64,000 nt of DNA from RFXV01 sp038150465 (lineage in GTDB: Bacteria > Bacteroidota > Bacteroidia > Flavobacteriales > Schleiferiaceae): NCBI GenBank assembly GCA_038150465.1, contig JAYOTP010000001.1, positions 57,866 to 121,865 on the forward strand. Reading direction: 5' to 3'. How positions within the stretch are numbered: position 1 is the first letter of the stretch; every line of letters begins with the position of its first letter. This document shows, piece by piece, positions 42,761 to 52,159 of the stretch. Under the pieces are notes generated by a model. That model was not told the origin of the DNA. It saw nothing but the letters and a program-made list of their open reading frames with translations, and searched no databases. The translations under genes were made by a program, and so were the position numbers.

Positions 42761-43650
42761 CGGAGCTCGAAAGCCTCGGCACCGATCATGTATTCCTCGG
42801 TGTACAGCTCCACTCGGTAGCTGCCTTTCTCGAAGTTCTCCCGTGGAACGTAGGCGCAGTCGCTGATGGCCTCACCCTGATAATCGACCAGCTTCCGCGC
42901 AGAGAACAGCAATTCCGTGCCGTCGGTCACAAATGACTTTTCCGCCGAAGAGTCCGCGAGGCTGAGTACGGTGTTCTTAGGAGTGGTGACCCGAATGAAC
43001 ACCTCCCTTTCCCCGGCAGCAGCGATGGTGTTCTTCCCGATGGTGAAGCAGACTTTGATCTCATCTGCTCTTCGCGCCCTGCGGGTTTCGCTTTCCTTCC
43101 CGGATTTCCAACGCTTGATCGCCCCTGCTTTCACCGCTGTTGCCGTTAGCATGGAGCCCATGGCGATGGTTTGCTCCATGAGTTTTTGATCTTCCGCAAG
43201 CTGTCGGGTCTTTTCCCGCTCGGTCTGCAGATTCAGTTCGGCCAGGGCCTTTTCCTTCTCCAGTTTTTGGACATGGGCGGAGAGCGAATCCAATTGCCCG
43301 ATCATCTCTGCTTTTTCCACCTGCAGGCGATAGACCCTCTTTTTGAGGCGTTCAAGAGCCGCTCGGTCCAGGCCCGTCAATCGGTTGATCGAGTCGATGG
43401 TCGCGCGCATGGACATTCTCTGAGCATCGGCCACATCCATCAGGCTGTCATTGGCCAGTTCCAGGTCGTCGTAGCGGGTCATCAATTGGTTCAGCTCACT
43501 GGTCAACTCGATCTTGGCCATACTGAGCTCCTCGGCTTGTTCCCGGCTTTCGATAAGCGACCAGATCAGAAAAGCCGATCCGATCAACAAAGCGAGCAGC
43601 ACCCATACGAGAATTGAATTCTTGTTCTCTTTTCCAGCAGTCTGATTCAT
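42757..43650 (-). CDS. Membrane-anchored coiled-coil protein, unknown
   Basis: A 297-residue protein with a short cytoplasmic N-terminus, one helix (about 13-31, ILVWVLLALLIGSAFLIW), a long coiled coil (about 35-165), and a C-terminal beta-rich domain (about 195-297, IKVCFTIGKNTIAAAGE to the end). Proteins of this layout are seen in Bacteroidota without a known function. I place the C-terminal domain in the periplasm. It is convergent with the large outer-membrane protein gene and divergent from comF. Confidence 0.75.
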   Translation of the reverse strand: MNQTAGKENKNSILVWVLLALLIGSAFLIWSLIESREQAEELSMAKIELTSELNQLMTRYDDLELANDSLMDVADAQRMSMRATIDSINRLTGLDRAALERLKKRVYRLQVEKAEMIGQLDSLSAHVQKLEKEKALAELNLQTEREKTRQLAEDQKLMEQTIAMGSMLTATAVKAGAIKRWKSGKESETRRARRADEIKVCFTIGKNTIAAAGEREVFIRVTTPKNTVLSLADSSAEKSFVTDGTELLFSARKLVDYQGEAISDCAYVPRENFEKGSYRVELYTEEYMIGAEAFELR

Positions 43651-43676
43651 TCGATCATTGAGTTTGTTCCAAAAAT

Positions 43677-44375
43677 ATGGGGATTCCCTTTATCAACGTG
43701 CTGCTCTCGGATCTGGTACAGCTCTTTGTTCCCAAGTTGTGTGGTTCGTGTGCGCATCGCCTACATTCCTTTGAAGATGCATGGTGTCTTCAGTGCATTG
43801 CCAGACTTCCCTTCTCCAGTGCCATGGAACAGCAGCATCGGATCGCCCTGGCCCGCCAACTATCGGTTCGCATGCCCATCCGAAGCGCTGAGAGTCTCTT
43901 CGTCTTTGAAAGCGGAAGCCCGGTTCAGGATATTCTGCACGCCGTGAAATATCAGAATGCACAGGCAATGGCTCTTCGGCTCGGCCAGCTCTTGGGCAGA
44001 CAACTTCAGGCAGGTGCCGAGCATCTGCCCGATGTTCTGGTTCCGGTTCCGCTGCATCCAAAAAAGAAGAAAACACGCGGATACAATCAGAGCGAACTCC
44101 TTGCCAGAGGAATTTCCTCAGTAACGGGCATCCCTGTGGAAGCTGAGCTTTTGATCCGAAACCGACATACGCCATCTCAGACGGGAATGGACCGAACGGA
44201 AAGATGGCAGAATACTTCGGGCGCCTTTGAATGTACTGGGCCCATCAAAGCGGGAATGCAGATTGCGCTGGTGGACGATATGATCACCACAGGCGCCACC
44301 TTGGAAGCCTGTTATTGGGCCATGGAAATTCCTGAAGTGAGCGTATTGGGATTGGCCTATGCGCCCGATACCTGA
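43677..44375 (+). CDS. comF: ComF-family phosphoribosyltransferase-like protein
   Basis: A 232-residue ComF homologue. The N-terminus has a zinc-binding pattern (C-G-S-C, then C-L-Q-C about 17 residues later). The C-terminal half is a type I phosphoribosyltransferase fold with KTRGYNQSELLARGI and the PRPP loop LVDDMITTGATLE. ComF helps DNA uptake in naturally competent species, but many bacteria keep it without other competence genes, and none are seen here. The stop touches the stop of the convergent dxs gene. Confidence 0.92.
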   Translation: MGIPFINVLLSDLVQLFVPKLCGSCAHRLHSFEDAWCLQCIARLPFSSAMEQQHRIALARQLSVRMPIRSAESLFVFESGSPVQDILHAVKYQNAQAMALRLGQLLGRQLQAGAEHLPDVLVPVPLHPKKKKTRGYNQSELLARGISSVTGIPVEAELLIRNRHTPSQTGMDRTERWQNTSGAFECTGPIKAGMQIALVDDMITTGATLEACYWAMEIPEVSVLGLAYAPDT

Positions 44376-46144
44376 TCAGGCATCATCGAGGATTTCCCTC
44401 CACAATCCATCGGTATCGCCGTGGTCAATGAACCGATCCGGAACGGAACGAGACAGCACTTTCACGGGGGAACCGGAAAACGCATAGGCGATCTGCTCGC
44501 CAATACCGCCCATCTGGCTGCCGTCCTCCCATACTTCCAAATGCTTCACGCCCTCACAAAAAGTCTTCAGCGCGGCCATCGGAAGGGGTTTGACGCAGTT
44601 CATGACGGCCTGTCGTCCGGAGAATCCATCAGATGGAGCGAGCTGCANNNNNNNNNNNNNNNNNNNNNNNNNNNNNNNNNNNNNNNNNNNNNNNNNNNNN
44701 NNNNNNNNNNNNNNNNNNNNNNNNNNNNNNNNNNNNNNNNNNNNNNNACGCAGTTCATGACGGCCTGTCGTCCGGAGAATCCATCAGATGGAGCGAGCTG
44801 CAGCGCGTGTCCCACAAAGAGTCTTGCCCGGTCGTCTTTATCAGCTCCGGAGATCACGTTCAAGGCGTCCAAATTTGGCGCAGCATCCGAAAGCGCGGTT
44901 TCTGCCCGCGGAATCCGCACAGAAACCGGTCCCGCGCTTTGTAAACTGTTCCAAAGGATGGCCGACAACATATCACCGTTCTGCGCATCCCATAATTCGA
45001 TGTTCGGTATCGGACGCATCAGGGCCAGATCGAAGACCCCGTGGTGGGTGGGGCCATCGGCTCCGGTAATGCCTGCCCGGTCGAGCACAAAGGTGACCGG
45101 CAGTTGCTGCAGCGCCACATCGTGGATGATCTGATCCATTGCCCGCTGACTGAAAGTGCTGTACAGATGGCAGAACACCCGAATTCCTGAAGTGGCCATC
45201 CCCGCTGCAAGGGTCACGGCGTGCTGCTCGGTGATGCCCGTGTCGATCACCTGCTCAGGAAAACGCTTCTTCAACGGACTCAGATAGGCCGCAGAAAGCA
45301 TGGCCGGACTCACAACGACCAACTGCTCACCGGCCTCGAGCATTCGGGCCATCGTATGCCCGAACACCTGCGAGAAACTTAAATTCCCTGTGGAATCCAG
45401 CTCTGCTGCACTCGGCTGATCTGAACCCGCTGGATGCCGGGTCTGAACGTGAAGGACCCTGGGGCCTGTCGAACCCTTGACTTCCTCGAGAGCGGCCAAA
45501 AGTTCTGGGATCGAATGCCCATCCACCGCTGAATGGTAGGCCCAACCCAATGAATGGAAGAATTCCTTGTAGCTCCCAGACCGATGCAAGACCCCCACAT
45601 TGTCCTCAAGGCTTCTGCCGTTGTCGTTGAGGACCAAGAGTAGATCGGCGCCCAGTTCCGGTGCCTGATTCAATGCCTCAAAACTCTGTCCGCCTGTGAG
45701 CGCCCCATCGCCAATGACCGCCACGAATTTTTTGTGCTCACCGCGCAGCCGACTGGCATGCGCCATCCCGGCCAGAGCCGAGATCGAAGTACTCGAATGC
45801 CCCGTTCCAAATGCGTCGTGAATGCTTTCCGCTCTTTTTGGAAAACCGCTGATACCGCCTTTTTTCCGCATACCGGAAAGGTCTTCGCTGCGGCCCGTGA
45901 GCCATTTGTGGACATAGGCCTGATGACCCACATCCCAGATCAAAACGTCCTCAGGCGTTCGAAAGACCGCATGCAAAGCGATGCTCAGCTCGGTCACGCC
46001 CAGACTGCTTTGCAGATGTGCCTTTTTTCCGATCGCACGGTCCTGCCAGTCCGCTCTCAACTTCAGGGCAAGCTCCTGCAGCTGATCCGAACTCATTCGA
46101 CGCAGCTCATCTAGGGATGGAGGAGAGAGGGTTTTGGGGGACAT
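44376..46144 (-). CDS. dxs: 1-deoxy-D-xylulose-5-phosphate synthase, interrupted by an assembly gap
   Basis: Thiamine-diphosphate enzyme that starts the MEP isoprenoid pathway. Family motifs are WDVGHQAYVHKWLTGR, GKKAHLQSSLGVTEL, VIGDGALTGGQ (the cofactor-binding site), TEQHAVTLAAG and DRAGITGADGPTHHG. A 100-N gap splits the frame near the C-terminus. The piece 44376-44603 (VWEDGSQMGGIG, typical of the end domain) is in a different frame on paper. Merging the identical 55-bp ends of the gap removes 155 bp and joins both pieces into one 537-residue frame. That is shorter than E. coli DXS (620), mainly because a linker after the cofactor domain is missing. Confidence 0.9.
44593..44802. other. 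Scaffold gap of 100 N between two identical 55-bp ends
   Basis: Positions 44593-44647 and 44748-44802 are the same 55 bases, and 44648-44747 are N. A 55-base overlap equals a common assembler k-mer length, so two overlapping contigs were most likely joined with a default gap. It should not be read as a biological repeat. Confidence 0.9.
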
Positions 46145-46148
46145 GGGT

Positions 46149-46156
46149 CAAAAATA
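46149..46156 (-). promoter_or_regulatory. -7 box for dxs, almost touching the ATG
   Basis: On the minus strand TATTTTTG matches TAnnTTTG, ending only 4 bp before the ATG at 46144. With the usual distance from box to transcript start, the mRNA would begin at or beside the start codon. Confidence 0.6.
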
Positions 46157-46228
46157 GGCGAAGGTCAGCCAGTGGAAAGGGCGAATACCCTTTTCGTGCT
46201 TCATCTGACAAGCGGTAAAAGAAATGGT

Positions 46229-47008
46229 TCAGCCTTCTGGCTGCTCGGCACGGCCTCTCTGCAAGGCCAATAGCTTTTTGTACTTCCAATACTGGTAGCG
46301 CGTTGCGATGCCTGCCGCGCGCCAGCCGGCCCGTCCGTCTCGGAATCCTCCCCGGAAGAAATAATCCCGCAAAAAACTGAATGCCGGGTTGAGCAACACT
46401 TCGAGCGAATGGGTGCGCCGTCCTTTTTCGAAATAGGTCTGTGCGCTGAGCGAGGAGAAGTAGCGCATTTGCCGAATGTGATCTTCCTCTTTATCGTAGG
46501 TGTAGTGAAGAATATCTCCATTCAGATGTTCGCTGCGAACCCCCTGGTCCATCAATACCTCATCGTGTGGATTCCAGCCGCCCCACTGCCCCTTCCTCCT
46601 GTCCCAGAAGCGGATCTTTCGATCCGGATACCATCCGCCGTGGCGCAGCCAGGTGCCGCAGTAGTTGTTGAGTCGGTTGAAGGAAAAGGCTGCTGATTCA
46701 CCCGGGTTTTCAATGCGCGATGCAAGTTCTTTCTGCGCTGTTTTGCTCAGCTCCTCATCGGCGTCCAGGGAGAGGATCCAATCGTTTCGCGCAGCATTCA
46801 TCGCGAAGTTCTTTTGCTGCACATGGCCTTCGAAGGGGTTTACAATGACCCGCGCACCCAGTCCTTTGGCGATCTCAACTGTCCGGTCCTCGGAACCTGA
46901 ATCCACCACGAGCAACTCATCCGCCAGAGCCGCTACGCTTTTAAGGCAGGCCGCTATGCGCTGCTCTTCATTCTTGGTGATGACCGCCGCTGTGAACCGT
47001 ATGCCCAT
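46229..47008 (-). CDS. Family 2 glycosyltransferase (lipopolysaccharide-type)
   Basis: A 259-residue GT2 enzyme with the GT-A opening AAVITKNEEQRIAACLKSV, the nucleotide-sugar DxD region LSLDADEELS, and the C-terminal segment HSLEVLLNPAFSFLRDYFF typical of the WaaE/KdtX-like branch that adds a core sugar to lipopolysaccharide. The donor and acceptor are not decided by the sequence. Two ATG codons (47017 and 47008) are possible; the second is chosen because GT2 proteins start close to the first beta-strand. It lies between the DUF5686 gene and dxs on the same strand. Confidence 0.85.
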   Translation of the reverse strand: MGIRFTAAVITKNEEQRIAACLKSVAALADELLVVDSGSEDRTVEIAKGLGARVIVNPFEGHVQQKNFAMNAARNDWILSLDADEELSKTAQKELASRIENPGESAAFSFNRLNNYCGTWLRHGGWYPDRKIRFWDRRKGQWGGWNPHDEVLMDQGVRSEHLNGDILHYTYDKEEDHIRQMRYFSSLSAQTYFEKGRRTHSLEVLLNPAFSFLRDYFFRGGFRDGRAGWRAAGIATRYQYWKYKKLLALQRGRAEQPEG

Positions 47009-47080
47009 GCCATGCAAAAATGGGTTTTTGAATAATAAGGCAGCGTGTGGCGGATCAAAGGATAAGGCGACCGCCCAGGG

Positions 47081-49534
47081 TCAAAAGAAACCAGCAGCGG
47101 TGAGTTTGATGGCGAGATTGTCAGTCCACCGATCGTATGCATAAGCCCCGTAACGGTAATACAGACCTATGCCCAGCGAACGGAACATCCGACTGAATTC
47201 AATGCCGCTTTCCAAAAACACCTTCTCTGGTGCAGTCACTGACAGAAAGCGCCCCTCATAGACCGATGGATCCGACAATTGACCCCACAGGACCCGTTGG
47301 GACAGAATGATCTGCGGGGACCAGTCGTCGATCTTGAGGATCCTTCTCGGAAGGGAATAATCGGCCAGGAATTGAAGCTGTAGGTCAGAGGTGAATTCAT
47401 TGTTGAACAGCGTCTCAAATGCGTGTCCTGCACCTGCACCCCATAAAGGGCTTGATTCTCTCAATTCCTGAAACAGATTGGCCCGGGGAGCGAACACAAA
47501 GGAGGCCGGCGCCGTACTGCCCAAGGTGCTTCCCAATACAGCTTCCACCCGAAGGTCCCCGGAACGCAAATTGCTCCAGCGGTGAATGAAGGCGTATTCC
47601 AGGCGTTGGAAACTCCCCGCTGCCTGGTCCGTTGCTCCAGACAAGGACGCCCCGAATTTCAGATCGAGGACCATCAACGGATAGGTGGTCCCCATCCGGG
47701 TTCGTCCATTCGGACCGGCCATATAGCGGTCATTGGGCGCCCAGCTCAAGCCCAGACTGAATACATCGCCTGACCAGCGGCCCAGATCGTCTGCGTCCTC
47801 AAGGATCGCCTTGGAGGCCGTGGAAACTCTCTCCTGGCGTTCCGCAGAAAGTCCAAGTTTGAGGTTCGGCCGAAGGTCCACCTCTGTGATAAAGCCAAAA
47901 GCCTCGGTGCGGTCAAACTGTTCGATCCCCAGCCAGCGGATATTTCCCGAGGCCAAAAAAGAAGGTTTTCTGCTCATGAGCAGAGTACTTCCCGCCGTCT
48001 CCTTCAGATCGCGGTCGAAGAACAATCGGAACGACCAGGCCCCGCTGAGTTTCGGTGTGAACTTAAGGTCAGCACCGTATTTCCAGTCTTCGTCCTTTGA
48101 CCCATAGCCAAAGTATCCGCCGATGACCCATTTCCTGTTCCAGTGCTCGTTGGTGTGGGCCCCCAGGCCGAAGCGGGTGCCCTCGTAGGGCTGGTTGAAC
48201 TTCAATAGGCGGTCCAGATCGAAGTCGACCTTTCCCCAGCGAAATTTCCCCCGGAACAGGTTGGTCAGCCGATCGATGCGCTTCTCCAGATCGACCTCTT
48301 TGCTGATGGAATCAATGACCACATAGGTCCTGAGTTCTGTTGAATCGAGCGGTCTTTTTCTGAGTTTGGCCCAATAGTCCTCCTCTTTGGCAAATGCATC
48401 GGCATCCAGGCTCAATTCAAGGCTTGGTATATCTCCCTTTTGCAGATCCGGATCGACTTGAATGTTCCGAATGAAGGTCTGACCATAACCGGTCGGGACC
48501 GCTCCGTTGATGCTGATCCCGTTCCATAGGATCTCGGTCATCAACTCGGTGGGAAACCAATGCCCTCCGATTTTTTCGTAGCGCTGACGGATCTCCGTTT
48601 CCAGGGAGCTTGGTCCGTCTTCCCGTGCATAGACGGCCGTTGCATTTCTCAAGGCAAAATCGTCTGTGCCGATGTTCAGGTGGCCTTCAAGGAGCTCCTT
48701 TCGGCTGCGGTCTTTGGGGCGGTAGCTGATCTGATAGACCGTGTCGCCTGCTTCTTTGAGCAGAATGGTATCGGTCAGCAGAAAGAAATATTCATTCGTA
48801 CTGTTCTTTCTGAGCGGATTCAGGTAGCGGGCATAGAGGATGGTCAGTTCATCTTCATAGAAAGAAAAGGACTGGAGCTGGCTGCCCAGCAGCGTGAATG
48901 CAGGGTTCTCAAAGCCCGACGTCCGGGAAGCTTTCACCTCTTCATGGTCGCGGCTGCCGTTGATGTACTTGCGCTCGGTGGCGCTTTCCATCATGAACAT
49001 ATGGTTTCGGCCAAAGAATTTCTTGAGTTCCACCTTGGAGCTGTCCACTGCTCCCGTGCTGTCAAGGGTGGACAGGCTGTCGGTCTCAACGGTGAACCAC
49101 AATTTGTTGTACGACTCGTAGGAGAAGGACTCCATTTCCATTGGGTCGTTCTGAGCGCGTGCCTCGGATGCCTTGCGAATGATGCGGTGCGCTGGGTTCT
49201 CTCCCGGAAAAACGACGGTTTCCCTCAGGGTCTGGTCGGCCCGCTTGAGTTGGATCTGAAGGGGCTGGACATCAAAGGGACCCTGGATCTTTTGCTTCTC
49301 ATAACCGACATAAGCAAACTCCAGGAACAGTGGCTCCTCCTTGCAAACAAGTGAAAAATAGCCCTCGATGTCGCCCACGGTTCCCTCCTGAAGTCCGTTG
49401 TAGGTGACCGCTGGAAAAGGAAGAGACTCGCCTGTACCCGCATCGAATACCCGCCCTTCAACAACGCGCTGTGCCTGCAGATCGGCCACAAGGCAGCATC
49501 CCGAAATAAGTAGGAAAAGAAAATGCCGCCTCAA
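47081..49534 (-). CDS. DUF5686 outer-membrane protein with carboxypeptidase-regulatory-like domain
   Basis: An 817-residue outer-membrane protein typical of Bacteroidota. It has a signal peptide (1-22, ending DLQAQ), a carboxypeptidase-regulatory-like domain (about 25-95, VVEGRVFDAGTGESLPFPAV), and a DUF5686 body starting near residue 108 (PAHRIIRKASEARAQNDP) with the beta-rich C-terminal half expected of a barrel. The function of the family is unknown. The start codon appears to be TTG at 49534, 10 bp after the queA stop, so it is likely co-transcribed with queA. Confidence 0.85.
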   Translation of the reverse strand: MRRHFLFLLISGCCLVADLQAQRVVEGRVFDAGTGESLPFPAVTYNGLQEGTVGDIEGYFSLVCKEEPLFLEFAYVGYEKQKIQGPFDVQPLQIQLKRADQTLRETVVFPGENPAHRIIRKASEARAQNDPMEMESFSYESYNKLWFTVETDSLSTLDSTGAVDSSKVELKKFFGRNHMFMMESATERKYINGSRDHEEVKASRTSGFENPAFTLLGSQLQSFSFYEDELTILYARYLNPLRKNSTNEYFFLLTDTILLKEAGDTVYQISYRPKDRSRKELLEGHLNIGTDDFALRNATAVYAREDGPSSLETEIRQRYEKIGGHWFPTELMTEILWNGISINGAVPTGYGQTFIRNIQVDPDLQKGDIPSLELSLDADAFAKEEDYWAKLRKRPLDSTELRTYVVIDSISKEVDLEKRIDRLTNLFRGKFRWGKVDFDLDRLLKFNQPYEGTRFGLGAHTNEHWNRKWVIGGYFGYGSKDEDWKYGADLKFTPKLSGAWSFRLFFDRDLKETAGSTLLMSRKPSFLASGNIRWLGIEQFDRTEAFGFITEVDLRPNLKLGLSAERQERVSTASKAILEDADDLGRWSGDVFSLGLSWAPNDRYMAGPNGRTRMGTTYPLMVLDLKFGASLSGATDQAAGSFQRLEYAFIHRWSNLRSGDLRVEAVLGSTLGSTAPASFVFAPRANLFQELRESSPLWGAGAGHAFETLFNNEFTSDLQLQFLADYSLPRRILKIDDWSPQIILSQRVLWGQLSDPSVYEGRFLSVTAPEKVFLESGIEFSRMFRSLGIGLYYRYGAYAYDRWTDNLAIKLTAAGFF

Positions 49535-49544
49535 TTCGATTGGA

Positions 49545-50594
49545 TCAGATGATCAGCATCGCATCTCCGTAGGTGAGGAAGCGATACTTTTCTTTGATGG
49601 CGGTGGCGTAGGCCTCTTTCAGAAGTTCGTGCCCGGTAAAGGCAGAGGTCATCATCATGAGAGTAGACATCGGTGCATGGAAGTTGGTCACCATGCTGTC
49701 TGCCAGACGGAATGTGTACGGATTGAAGATGAACTTGCTGGTCCATCCATTGTGGGGATTCAGCGTATTGGTCGTGCTGACACTGCTCTCGATCGCGCGC
49801 ATCACGGTTGTTCCGATGGCACAGACCCGCTTTTTGGCCAGGATCGACTTGTTCACCACATCGCAGGCTTCCCGAGTGATAATGAACTGCTCGCTGTCCA
49901 TCTTGTGCTTGCTGAGGTCCTCCACCTCCACCGGGCGATAGGTTCCCAACCCAACGTGCAGAGTAATGGTGGCGAAATCCACTCCTTTGATCTCCATGCG
50001 CTTGACCAGCTGCTTGCTGAAATGCAGGCCAGCGACCGGTGCGGCAACGGCTCCTTCGTGCTTGGCAAAAATGGTCTGATAGCGTTCGGCATCTTCGGGT
50101 TCGACTTCCCGGTTGATGTATTTGGGCAAAGGCGTCTCGCCGAGGTCTTTGAGTTTTTGTCTGAACTCTTCGTAAGAGCCATCAAAAAGAAAACGCAGCG
50201 TCCGGCCCCTTGAGGTGGTGTTGTCGATGACCTCCGCCACCAAACTGTCGTCTTCACCGAAATAGAGCTTGTTGCCGATGCGGATCTTGCGCGCCGGATC
50301 GACCAATACGTCCCACAAACGGCTCTCGGAATTCAGCTCGCGCAGCAAGAACACCTCGATCTTGGCGCCCGTCTTCTCCTTGTTGCCGTACATCCGGGCA
50401 GGAAACACCAAGGTGTCGTTCATGATCATGGCATCGCCGTCCTCGAAGTAATCGAGCAACTGATCGAAGCGCTTGTGCTCGAAGGTGCCTTCTTTTCGGT
50501 TCACCACCATGAGCCGTGATTCGTCCCTGTTCACAGTGGGGTGCTGTGCGATCAATTCTTCAGGCAGATCGTACTGGAAGTGGGACAATTTCAT
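49545..50594 (-). CDS. queA: S-adenosylmethionine:tRNA ribosyltransferase-isomerase QueA
   Basis: Transfers the ribosyl part of SAM to the 7-aminomethyl-7-deazaguanine in tRNA to form epoxyqueuosine. The 349-residue protein shows FQYDLPEELIAQHPTVNRDE at the start, YINREVEPEDAERYQTIFA, AAPVAGLHFSKQLV, TLHVGLGTYRPV, and ATAIKEKYRFLTYGDAMLI at the end. Three ATGs (50606, 50600 and 50594) are close together; the third gives the family start MKLSHF. A two-element promoter lies at 50637-50668. Confidence 0.95.
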   Translation of the reverse strand: MKLSHFQYDLPEELIAQHPTVNRDESRLMVVNRKEGTFEHKRFDQLLDYFEDGDAMIMNDTLVFPARMYGNKEKTGAKIEVFLLRELNSESRLWDVLVDPARKIRIGNKLYFGEDDSLVAEVIDNTTSRGRTLRFLFDGSYEEFRQKLKDLGETPLPKYINREVEPEDAERYQTIFAKHEGAVAAPVAGLHFSKQLVKRMEIKGVDFATITLHVGLGTYRPVEVEDLSKHKMDSEQFIITREACDVVNKSILAKKRVCAIGTTVMRAIESSVSTTNTLNPHNGWTSKFIFNPYTFRLADSMVTNFHAPMSTLMMMTSAFTGHELLKEAYATAIKEKYRFLTYGDAMLII

Positions 50595-50636
50595 TTTCAT
50601 GGCCATAGCGCAGCGGTTTTCAGGTAAAAAAGAGTG

Positions 50637-50668
50637 CAAAGGTACATTTTCGAGACCCCCTTTGTCAA
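50637..50668 (-). promoter_or_regulatory. Bacteroidota-type promoter for queA
   Basis: On the minus strand TTG (50668-50666) is followed after 21 nt by TACCTTTG (50644-50637), matching TTG-N19..21-TAnnTTTG. It is 42 bp before the chosen queA ATG and in the gap shared with the divergent unknown gene. Confidence 0.72.
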
Positions 50669-50712
50669 GGGTTTAGACCGAAACTATTGGCCGACTCGAG
50701 CGTTTATTGGGC

Positions 50713-51453
50713 ATGTCAGAAGTGCAAGAATCGGGGCACAATCTGAATCCCGGAGATGAGCGATACGCTCTGCGGGCTTTTCGGAGGCTATACCGGCGGC
50801 TGGATGAGCGAGACGACGCCATGGAGGAGCGCCTGGCTTCAAAAAATGAGGTCGGCGAGGCTTTATCCGGAGAGCTTGCCATCGATTACCCGATCTGGCA
50901 CGAACCGCTGCTGCGTCAATGGGGCAAAAAACAACGTCTTCAAATGGTTGCCCTTCCCAGCGCCCGGCACCGGATCGGATACAGCGGCATCAAGGCCCTG
51001 CAGCAATTGGAGACGAAGACCGGTCATCCGGTCTCCTCGCTCTTTCTGCTCATCCCACAACCCATGGTGGAGCCGAGAAAACCAGTGAACCGAGGAATTC
51101 TTCTGGCTCGTCTGAAAGACGGACGATTTGCCGAACTCGCGCGTTGGGGGAAGCCGCTTCATCCCATGAGGAAAGTATGGATGTGGCCCTTGCGCAGCTT
51201 TGCCCATTGCGCCGCCTTCATCGGCACACTCTCCTTTGCCTGTGCCTTTGTCTTCTTACCTGAAAAAGTCATTCTCGGCCCGTACGACTCCAGCAGTTTC
51301 ATGCTGCGCGTCGTCTTCTTTTTTTACCTCCTGCTGGCATTTGGGGGCATCTCCATACTCTATGGGTTTTCAAAGGTGAAAGCCTTCAATGAAGACCTGT
51401 GGCAAGACCCGTTGCCAGAACCATCCAAGCTACCTTCTACTCCCGCGGAATAG
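50713..51453 (+). CDS. Membrane protein with soluble N-terminal half, unknown
   Basis: A 246-residue protein of no recognised family. The first about 155 residues are soluble, start with an Arg-rich helical segment (YALRAFRRLYRRLDERDD), and contain IGYSGIKALQQLETKTG. Two hydrophobic helices follow at about 163-183 and 197-217, then a short Pro-rich tail. It is divergent from queA and its end overlaps the convergent truB gene by 17 bp. The ATG at 50713 is taken; a TTG lies two codons upstream. Confidence 0.65.
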   Translation: MSEVQESGHNLNPGDERYALRAFRRLYRRLDERDDAMEERLASKNEVGEALSGELAIDYPIWHEPLLRQWGKKQRLQMVALPSARHRIGYSGIKALQQLETKTGHPVSSLFLLIPQPMVEPRKPVNRGILLARLKDGRFAELARWGKPLHPMRKVWMWPLRSFAHCAAFIGTLSFACAFVFLPEKVILGPYDSSSFMLRVVFFFYLLLAFGGISILYGFSKVKAFNEDLWQDPLPEPSKLPSTPAE

Positions 51454-52159
51454 CGGCTGCCCATGTCTTGGGCTCCAAGGCCTCTGAGAGGTCGTAGGGA
51501 CCGATCCTTGTTCTTCTCAGCGATTCGAGGTGCGCGCCATTGTTCATTGCACTGCCCAGATCGCGGGCCAGGGAGCGAACGTAAGTGCCCTTGCTGCATT
51601 TCAGGGAAAAAGTAAGAAGGGCCGTTTCCGCATCGTAGGCCTCCATTTTGAATTCCTCGATGAACACCTTTCGGGCCTGCAGTTCGCCTTCGTCCACGGC
51701 ACCCTTTCGGGCCGATTCATACAAGCGCTTGCCCTGTTTTCGAATGGCCGAAAACACAGGAGGCACTTGTTCGATCCAACCAGAGAAAGCGCCCATGGTC
51801 TGTTGTATCAACTCTTCATTAAGGCCGGTGATTTCGAAGCGCTCAGCGATCTCGGTCTCCCGATCGTGGCTCGGTCGTGTGGACCCGATCTGCATCCGTC
51901 CCGTGTACTCCTTGGGGAGCCCCATGAACTGTTCGATCTCTTTGGTCTTTCTTCCCGTACACACCAACAAAAGGCCGGTGGCCAATGGATCGAGCGTACC
52001 CGCATGACCTACTTTGATCTTCTTTTGACCCGTATATCTTCTGAGGCAGGAACGGATGAAGTGAACCGCCTGAAAGGAGGTCCATTCCAAAGGTTTATTG
52101 ATGAGCAGAAGCTGCCCCTCGAGAAATTCCTCTGGCGATGGAAATCTTTGCTCAGGCAT
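51437..52159 (-). CDS. truB: tRNA pseudouridine-55 synthase TruB
   Basis: Makes pseudouridine 55 in the T loop of tRNAs. The 240-residue protein has the TruB opening LLINKPLEWTSFQAVHFI, the catalytic Asp in VGHAGTLDPLATGLLLV, EYTGRMQIGSTRPSHDRE, and KGTYVRSLARDLG. Its ATG overlaps the uppP stop by 8 bp. It ends the ftsX-DUF3098-uppP-truB run, an order I know from other Bacteroidota. Confidence 0.95.
   Translation of the reverse strand: MPEQRFPSPEEFLEGQLLLINKPLEWTSFQAVHFIRSCLRRYTGQKKIKVGHAGTLDPLATGLLLVCTGRKTKEIEQFMGLPKEYTGRMQIGSTRPSHDRETEIAERFEITGLNEELIQQTMGAFSGWIEQVPPVFSAIRKQGKRLYESARKGAVDEGELQARKVFIEEFKMEAYDAETALLTFSLKCSKGTYVRSLARDLGSAMNNGAHLESLRRTRIGPYDLSEALEPKTWAAAIPRE

Noticed and set aside
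44376..44603. Broken dxs remnant or frameshifted pseudogene
   Set aside because: The frame difference disappears when the artefactual 155 bp are removed; the C-terminal motifs are intact.
44593..44802. 55-bp direct repeat flanking unknown sequence, as for a mobile element
   Set aside because: The filler is exactly 100 N and merging the copies restores the dxs frame, so an assembly join explains it better than an insertion.
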